A stretch of 64,000 nucleotides of DNA from Sweltsa coloradensis (taxonomy: Eukaryota > Arthropoda > Insecta > Plecoptera > Chloroperlidae). Shown here one piece after another: positions 59,200 to 64,000 of the stretch. The stretch spans positions 702,331 through 766,330 of the forward strand of contig JAMZAV010001055.1 in the NCBI GenBank assembly GCA_024449915.1, read 5' to 3'. The notes beneath the pieces are model-generated. The model worked only from the letters and a program-made list of their open reading frames with translations, was not told the DNA's origin and did no database searches. A program made the translations under genes and the position numbers. Each line of letters begins with the position of its first letter. Positions within the stretch are counted from its first letter, which is position 1.

Positions 59200-59323
59200 T
59201 TAAGGAAAGATGTTGTCCAGTATCCAATCCATGTACTTCCCCACTCTTGTGTAGACACCCGGGACTCCTATTACCCCACACCCATCATCACCGCCGTACG
59301 ACACGACACCATACTGCACCATC
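59200..59323 (-). CDS. Trypsin-like serine protease, last exon
   Basis: Minus strand. The acceptor TTCTGGTGCAG is followed by the end of an S1 chymotrypsin-fold domain: [24 protein letters not shown] and YMDWIL, then TAA at 59200-59202. The Cys and the VYTRV...W segment are the standard C-terminus of CLIP-type proteases. It joins exon 61468 in phase 2, giving [11 protein letters not shown] across the junction. The catalytic Ser is in the previous exon. Confidence 0.88.
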
Positions 59324-60609
59324 CTGCACCAGAACATAAGACAGACAATATATTTATTCATTAATTTTAAAATGCTCAGTAATATTTTCTAAAAATTAGC
59401 TTTGTCTTTAGAAATCCTATTCTTTACCAAAAGCTGTTTGTTAAATTCGAATAACTAATCCAAATCGTGCAAATTGACATATGGTCTCAAATGACAAATT
59501 AGTGGTCTCGCTCGGATCACCACCAATTTTAAAACCACGCGAAATAACCTTGTTAGTAATATCTCTGAAACCGTAATGTAAAATCGAGAAAAGGGCTATA
59601 AGGTCTCACGTAGTTTCGTTAGAACAACACCCTGCATGAACAATTATTCAAATATTGTAAATCAGTAGGTTTTTATTAACGGAATGCAATTAATTTAATT
59701 TTTCGAAAAACCTTGATTACATCATTACGGGTTATCATATTTTAAAAAGGTTGTTACCAGATTTAAGTTCGCTACTAACCACATCGACCTATTCCACTTT
59801 CAGTTTATGTGACGCGTTTATGAGTTATTACTAAGGTTATTTCGGGTGGTTTCATTAATGGCGGTAGATCTTGCTCTTAAGCCTGCTGGAAGAGCTTTGA
59901 TAAACCATGTGGAATACGTAGGTTAATTCTGGAATGTTTTTGGACCACCTTTTTTTACTTTAAATATTTTAATCTTTCGTTTGATGTTAGGAAAGATGTG
60001 ATTTTCTCTAGCCTATATCAGAGTACATATTTTTCAAAATACGATTATGATTATTGAATAACTGTCAGGAATGTGCCATAGTAAAGATAATAAGAAGTAC
60101 TTTGCCAAGCTTATCAAGGAGACATGTTATTGAAAAGTGGAGACGTTTTTTGGTGCATATCCTTGATAATATCAAAGTTTAAAGTTGAAATTGTTTAGAT
60201 GAAAGCGTATTCCAGAATGTACGTGGAAAAATTCGCTAGATTTGTCGATCCAAATGATTTTTTTGAACATTTAACATTGTAAAAAAGTTGCCACGAGCTC
60301 ATCCAAACGTCTTAAGCCTCATTCTCAAACCATGGGGAGCTAAGGTAAAGTTTTCGAATTCGAAAAATGCTCTTTCACACGAAAAATCGTATAAACTAGA
60401 CTTAAAGCCTGGGCACGAATTGGGATTCCAAATCACATGGATCTATCACGTTTTCCTTGCTAACTTTCAAATCCATTTCGAAAACTATTTCTTATACAAC
60501 TTGACGTCTGAGTCGTAATTATCAGGTCCGTTGACGGCAATCGCCACTTTGTCAAAGTTGTTCTAAGATTAAAACAACATAATAAATAATAATATCAAAT
60601 TATGTTATC
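59324..60609. other. Protease intron, unannotated
   Basis: No feature recognised before the 5S-derived SINE. Confidence 0.35.
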
Positions 60610-60995
60610 CAGCGGTTTATCCGAGGTCGTTTAGCCGGTGTCCACTATGACACCGAAGTTAAGCAACCTTGAGACACAACCATGAGACACACGTATACCG
60701 TAATTATAGCAGATGGAGGGTTCAAGAACTGTAACAGCTTCGTTCTCCTCGACGTCTGCTATAGGCAGTCCGGGTTAGTGGAGGAACCTATGATGGTCAA
60801 GGTTACACCGTCCTTTCGGATAGGACGTAAAGCTTTTGGTCCCCTTGGTACTTTTCGAAAGGGTAAGGCTACGTGCCGGTACCAGGTTTCCCCTCCTCCC
60901 TTATATTCATTTTTCATCCTCATCTGTCACCACTCATCGTCTCGAATAGCCTCAGTGCATTAATATGAGACGTTAAGCAATCTAAAATCAATCAA
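60610..60995 (+). mobile_element. 5S rRNA-derived SINE, copy 1 (shortened head)
   Basis: The head keeps CACCGAAGTTAAGCAAC, the 5S rRNA A-box region, but lacks the following part up to the C box. The body has GGCAGTCCGGGTTAGTGGAG, TTGGTCCCCTTGGTACTTTT and CCCCTCCTCCCTT, shared with the copy at 62925. It lies in the last intron of the protease, antisense to it. It ends in a short A/T-rich tail with CAATC repeats. Confidence 0.7.
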
Positions 60996-61172
60996 TCTTG
61001 AAATTATCTTTAATTTTAACTTTTTTTTTACAGTTTCACAAAAACTAAGAGAACTAACAATAAGAAAACGATGGAATTTATTAAGTATAATTTTGAATTC
61101 CATTTAAGTTTCATCATTAAAAATCAATTTGAGATGGGAGAGTCGTGTCCCTAGTTACTATTTTATAATACA

Positions 61173-61436
61173 GACAGTGTTGGCTCGGGCGCTAAGCGCT
61201 CGACTCGGATTCAGGAGGTCCCGGGCTCGAATCCCGTCGAGACCGGCAATCCTGACTGAAGTTTTTTCGTAGTTAATGCAAATGCAAGGGGTTGAATCCT
61301 CTAAAATAGCCCTCGGACATCCCTTCACAATTGTACTATCTTCAATACACCTAGTTAGTTAGTCACCTGAAGAGGGTCACACCGGTTAAATCTGATGTGT
61401 ATACTGTATATCCTACAGCGGGCATCCTACAAAAAA
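61173..61436 (+). mobile_element. tRNA-derived SINE, uninterrupted copy
   Basis: The head GACAGTGTTGGCTCGGGCGC has a good B box (GGGCTCGAATCCC). The body contains AGCCCTCGGACATCCCTTCAC, and the tail is GGGCATCCTACAAAAAA. It shows the empty site for the MITE in the copy at 3781 (CACCTGAAGAGGG). Antisense to the protease gene, 30 bases from its exon. Confidence 0.8.
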
Positions 61437-61467
61437 TGTATTACATATGGCCTAATGAGTACTCTAC

Positions 61468-61663
61468 CTGGCTCCTCTTCGGACTGTCCCCAGACCTACT
61501 AGAGGTCCCCCGCTGTCACCGTTGCACGCATCTTGTTCCAACTCCCCCCCTGCACAAAGCTGATCGTCAGTGATCACACATCGGTATCCCTTCAGGGCAG
61601 TCTGGCACTGCAAGTTGGGGACAACTGGTACCGACACTTTTAAGAGTACCGGACTGTTGACAT
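61468..61663 (-). CDS. Trypsin-like serine protease, catalytic Ser exon
   Basis: Minus strand. Encodes PVLLKVSVPVV, a Cys, ITDDQLCAGG and the catalytic-serine motif DACNGDSGGPLV, typical of CLIP-domain proteases of arthropod immune and patterning cascades. The donor CCAG|GTAGAG is at 61468, phase 2. Two acceptors are possible. GTTCCAG (exon from 61663) gives VNSPVLLKV but does not match the phase of the previous exon. CAACAG (exon from 61653) matches phase and joins ...TEEG-PVLLKV. The Asp six residues before Ser (DACNGDSGG) suggests trypsin-like Arg/Lys specificity. Confidence 0.88.
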
Positions 61664-61751
61664 CTGGAACAATTAAAGACGAATTTTTTTTTGATATATT
61701 TATATTAGGCACACAGATCTCTATGGGTCTTAGTCCATTTTACCGAAAAAG

Positions 61752-61900
61752 TATTCAGTCCAAAAATCGATTGAAATAGAAAATTATCTTTCAGTGCAAC
61801 CACTTCCCAAATCCATAGTTCATTCATTCAAATTTCAACTCTGGACTTGGGAAATGATTGCACTGAGAGATAACTTATATTTTAATCAATTTTTGGACAT
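61752..61900. repeat. Hairpin next to the protease exon
   Basis: CCAAAAATCGATTGAAATA near 61760 and TAATCAATTTTTGG near 61895 form the base of a stem. It continues with GATAATTT/AACTTATC-type and CAGTGCAA/TTGCACTG, CTTCCCAAATCCA/TGGACTTGGGAA pairings. The arms are about 60 bases and the loop about 30. It lies 90 bases upstream of the Ser exon on the minus strand. Confidence 0.75.
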
Positions 61901-62900
61901 GAACCATTTTTTTTACAAAAGTTGTTCTTAGACCTATAAAGTTCTGTTTGCATCAATAAGATTTAAAATATTTACTTTAAATTTGGTTCTAATTGCAGTA
62001 ATGGTGGTTTTAAGTGATTTTTCTCAATTTCTTACACCCACGTCCATATTTGGACTTTGTAAACATTCCCTATTGTCAACACAAATTTAATGGTAAGGAA
62101 CCCTACCTGGTACAACTTTTCCCCATAAATCTAACTGTGTTTAGGATGGTCCGGATGCGATTTCCACGCTGAGACAATCATACTCCGTCGTACAGACCTG
62201 TAGGCTAAGTTCTTTCTTGCACAACTTGACCACCTATGCCCACACAAAACACAAGACGTGGCGAACATTATTTTATTATTAGCAGTAGCCATGGTGTAGT
62301 GCAGAGGTCTACTTGGTCTACTTGGTCAGACAAGATCTTCTGATTCAAACCATTGCTAGACATTGACTGACCAGCTAAGCCAATGAATGTGTCCTTTTCT
62401 ATACTATTTATTTTAAATAAATCAGTCAATGACTGGCAATGGTAGTCAAAATGTTGTAGAAACGTGTGGGTTCAACCGACGTCTTCGTGTTTTTACAAGT
62501 TTATTTTAATTAGGGGCGCGTCTACCGTTGGGTCATAATGCGCCACACTAGCTCAGGGGATGTGGGGAAGAAAAATCCCATGCTGGCCAGAACAAGCCAC
62601 GGGGAAGGAGAGGAAGGGTTTCACGTCGGAGTCGTCAAGTCATTACCATCGTACGAGTTATCAAGTCGTCGTCAAAAGCGTCGTCAAAGGAAGCGCGCCA
62701 GGTTCACGTCGTCGTGAATCGCGTTTGTCTTAAAACATCGCTTTGGTAGTTCCGCATCAGTGTAATGTCAAACAGGGAACATCAGCTATCTGTACGTTTG
62801 ATAGCACTAAGTTACAGCTCACTTGTAAAGGGCAGATGTCTATTTTTGTCTTAGGTCTACGTGTAGTCCATATTGGCCTGGAAATAAATCACCATAACAG
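61901..62900. other. Protease intron with a hairpin at 62348-62446
   Basis: CCATTGCTAGACATTGACTGA (62351 region) and TCAGTCAATGACTGGCAATGG (near 62423-62443) form an inverted repeat with about 25-base arms around an AT-rich loop. A G+C-richer part at 62510-62720 is of unknown nature. Confidence 0.5.
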
Positions 62901-62924
62901 AAGCCAGAGATTTAGTCAGCGATT

Positions 62925-63320
62925 TAGCCAACGATTTAGCCGCGGACGTTTAACCAGTTCCCACTCCAACACTGAAGTTAAGAAATATGGGGCGTGGTCA
63001 GGGGTTGAGTGGGTCGCCGCTCTCCCCTGAAACACACGTATATCGCTGGCTAGAGCAGACTAGGGTTCGTAAGCTTGTGTGACCAGCTTCATTCCCCTTT
63101 GGCGCCGTCTGCTCGGCAGTCCGGGTTAGTGGAGGAACCCCATATGACTGTCAAAAGTTACACCGTCCCCTTTCCCGGGTGGGACGCAAAGCCGTTGGTC
63201 CCCTTGGTACTTTTTTGGTAGGAGTAGGCTTTGTGCCGGTACCGGTTTCCCCTCCTCCCTTCTCTATTAAATTTGCACTTTGTGGGCTAACATTGCCCGT
63301 TGCAAATAGAGACATAAAAA
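62925..63320 (+). mobile_element. 5S rRNA-derived SINE, copy 2
   Basis: CACTGAAGTTAAG, then GGGGCGTGGTCAGGGGTTGA, GTGGGTCGCCGC and CCTGAAACACACGTAT follow 5S rRNA order (A box, intermediate element, C box, 3' stem). The same body as copy 1 follows: GGCAGTCCGGGTTAGTGGAG, TTGGTCCCCTTGGTACTTTT, CCCCTCCTCCCTT. This is a SINE3-type element. Antisense to the protease, in its intron, ending just before the exon at 63341. Confidence 0.8.
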
Positions 63321-63340
63321 TAATAACTCAGAAAACCAAC

Positions 63341-63443
63341 CCTTCTTCTGTTATTCCCCAGCCAGTCACTACCATCCTCGTCTGCACTAGGTCCCGCGTT
63401 CGATCCCTCTCATCAACTGGTAGACAGATTGGACGGATATAAT
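63341..63443 (-). CDS. Trypsin-like serine protease, internal exon
   Basis: Minus strand. The acceptor TTTTATTTCTAG is followed by DYIRPICLPVDE, the conserved segment after the catalytic Asp region, and VVTGWGITEEG, then donor GG|GTTGGT (phase 2). The stretch linking to the catalytic Asp and His is upstream, beyond the right edge of the window, as would be any CLIP domain and signal peptide. The gene is partial here. Confidence 0.85.
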
Positions 63444-63749
63444 CTAGAAATAAAACTGTGATTAGTATACATTCTGTGTACAACATTATCATATACAATA
63501 CTCTCACTTTTGAAGTAAAAATATTGCGACATAGTTTGGTCACTTTTCACATTGATTTATTTTATTAAGGGGAATCCCTAGACCCAAATATGATTTCTTA
63601 AGAATGCAGTAAAGACGTCTGAAAAGTAAGTAGAATGTAAAAGGGCTTAATAAGTGAGGGGGATTATTTTTTTGGAAAATTTTTCTGACGGGACATAACC
63701 TCAGTTGCTCAAGTTCAAAATTGAATTTTTAGAAGCAGTTTTTTTGTAC
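63444..63749. other. Protease intron, AT-rich
   Basis: Nothing recognised. Confidence 0.3.
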
Positions 63750-63952
63750 ATTATTTCTACACTCCTTTATCTACAACCTAAAAAAGGACTTTTGGATTTA
63801 TATTGTTTGTTGCGTTGCACAATTTTTTCGCCTGCCGGGACAATTTCAAATTTTTTAAACCGTTTAACGGAAAAAATCGTGCAACGCCAGAAACCATATA
63901 AAAAACCCCAATACTTATATTAAGGTTGTAGATAAATGAGTGTAGAAATAAA
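63750..63952. repeat. 200-base palindromic repeat (MITE-like)
   Basis: TATTTCTACACTC followed by TTTATCTACAACCT at 63752 is mirrored by AGGTTGTAGATAAATGAGTG near 63925-63945. An inner pair TTGCGTTGCACAATTTTTT and AAAAAATCGTGCAACGCC extends the stem. It fits a small hairpin-forming transposable element. Confidence 0.7.
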
Positions 63953-64000
63953 TCAAAAACCGTGCTAAAATTATATTTTGAACTGGCAAACTAGAAAAAA

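Noticed and set aside
62940..63060. Possible 5S rRNA gene
   Set aside because: Too diverged from 5S, lacks an intact full-length gene and terminator, and is fused to a body shared with the copy at 60610, so it is a SINE.

Overview
This window looks like AT-rich animal nuclear DNA, most probably from an insect. It has spliced genes with GT-AG introns, tRNA-derived and 5S-rRNA-derived SINEs, APE-type LINE and Ty3/gypsy remnants, many MITEs, and a CLIP-type trypsin-like serine protease of the arthropod immune/developmental kind. The species cannot be fixed from the sequence. No prokaryotic features (operons, ribosome binding sites, CRISPR) are present.

Genes. (1) A rhodopsin-class GPCR on the + strand is spread over at least five coding exons between 36325 and 45419. 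All seven helices can be read (N1.50, LxxxD, ERY, CWLP, NPxxY). A strong donor lies 4 bases after the stop, and a terminal exon with AATAAA (52315-52506) probably gives a spliced 3'UTR. The region around extracellular loop 2 is unresolved: exon 2 runs into TGA without a good donor. (2) The 3' half of a trypsin-like protease on the - strand has exons at 63443-63341, 61663/61653-61468 and 59323-59200. It includes the catalytic Ser motif and C-terminus; the His and Asp exons lie beyond the right edge. (3) Three weak exon candidates sit at 12166-12393 (-), 49700-49888 (+) and 54142-54424 (+).

Layout. 1-5.9 kb: 335-341 bp tandem array, tRNA-SINE split by a Harbinger-like MITE. 5.9-12 kb: three inverted-repeat elements, the largest a 3.3 kb foldback made of repeated units. 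12-23.5 kb: mostly AT-rich sequence with MITEs and direct repeats. 23.5-35.6 kb: cluster of a Helentron-like non-autonomous family, plus a piggyBac-like MITE nested in another TIR element. 36.3-52.5 kb: GPCR gene, whose introns carry a decayed LINE, a gypsy integrase remnant, a hAT-like MITE and more Helentron-like copies. 52.5-59 kb: palindrome, Helentron-like copy, second GGCGGCC foldback, then featureless DNA. 59-64 kb: protease exons with hairpins and SINEs in the introns.

The most notable system is the Helentron-like family. At least twelve copies in two subfamilies share a TGGATGAGCG 5' end, an inverted copy of it near the 3' end, an AACGC/GCGTT stem-loop, a terminal CTAG and a T-T insertion site. 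One copy carries a 242 bp insert with a 50-codon ORF, and another is split by a 1.16 kb insertion.
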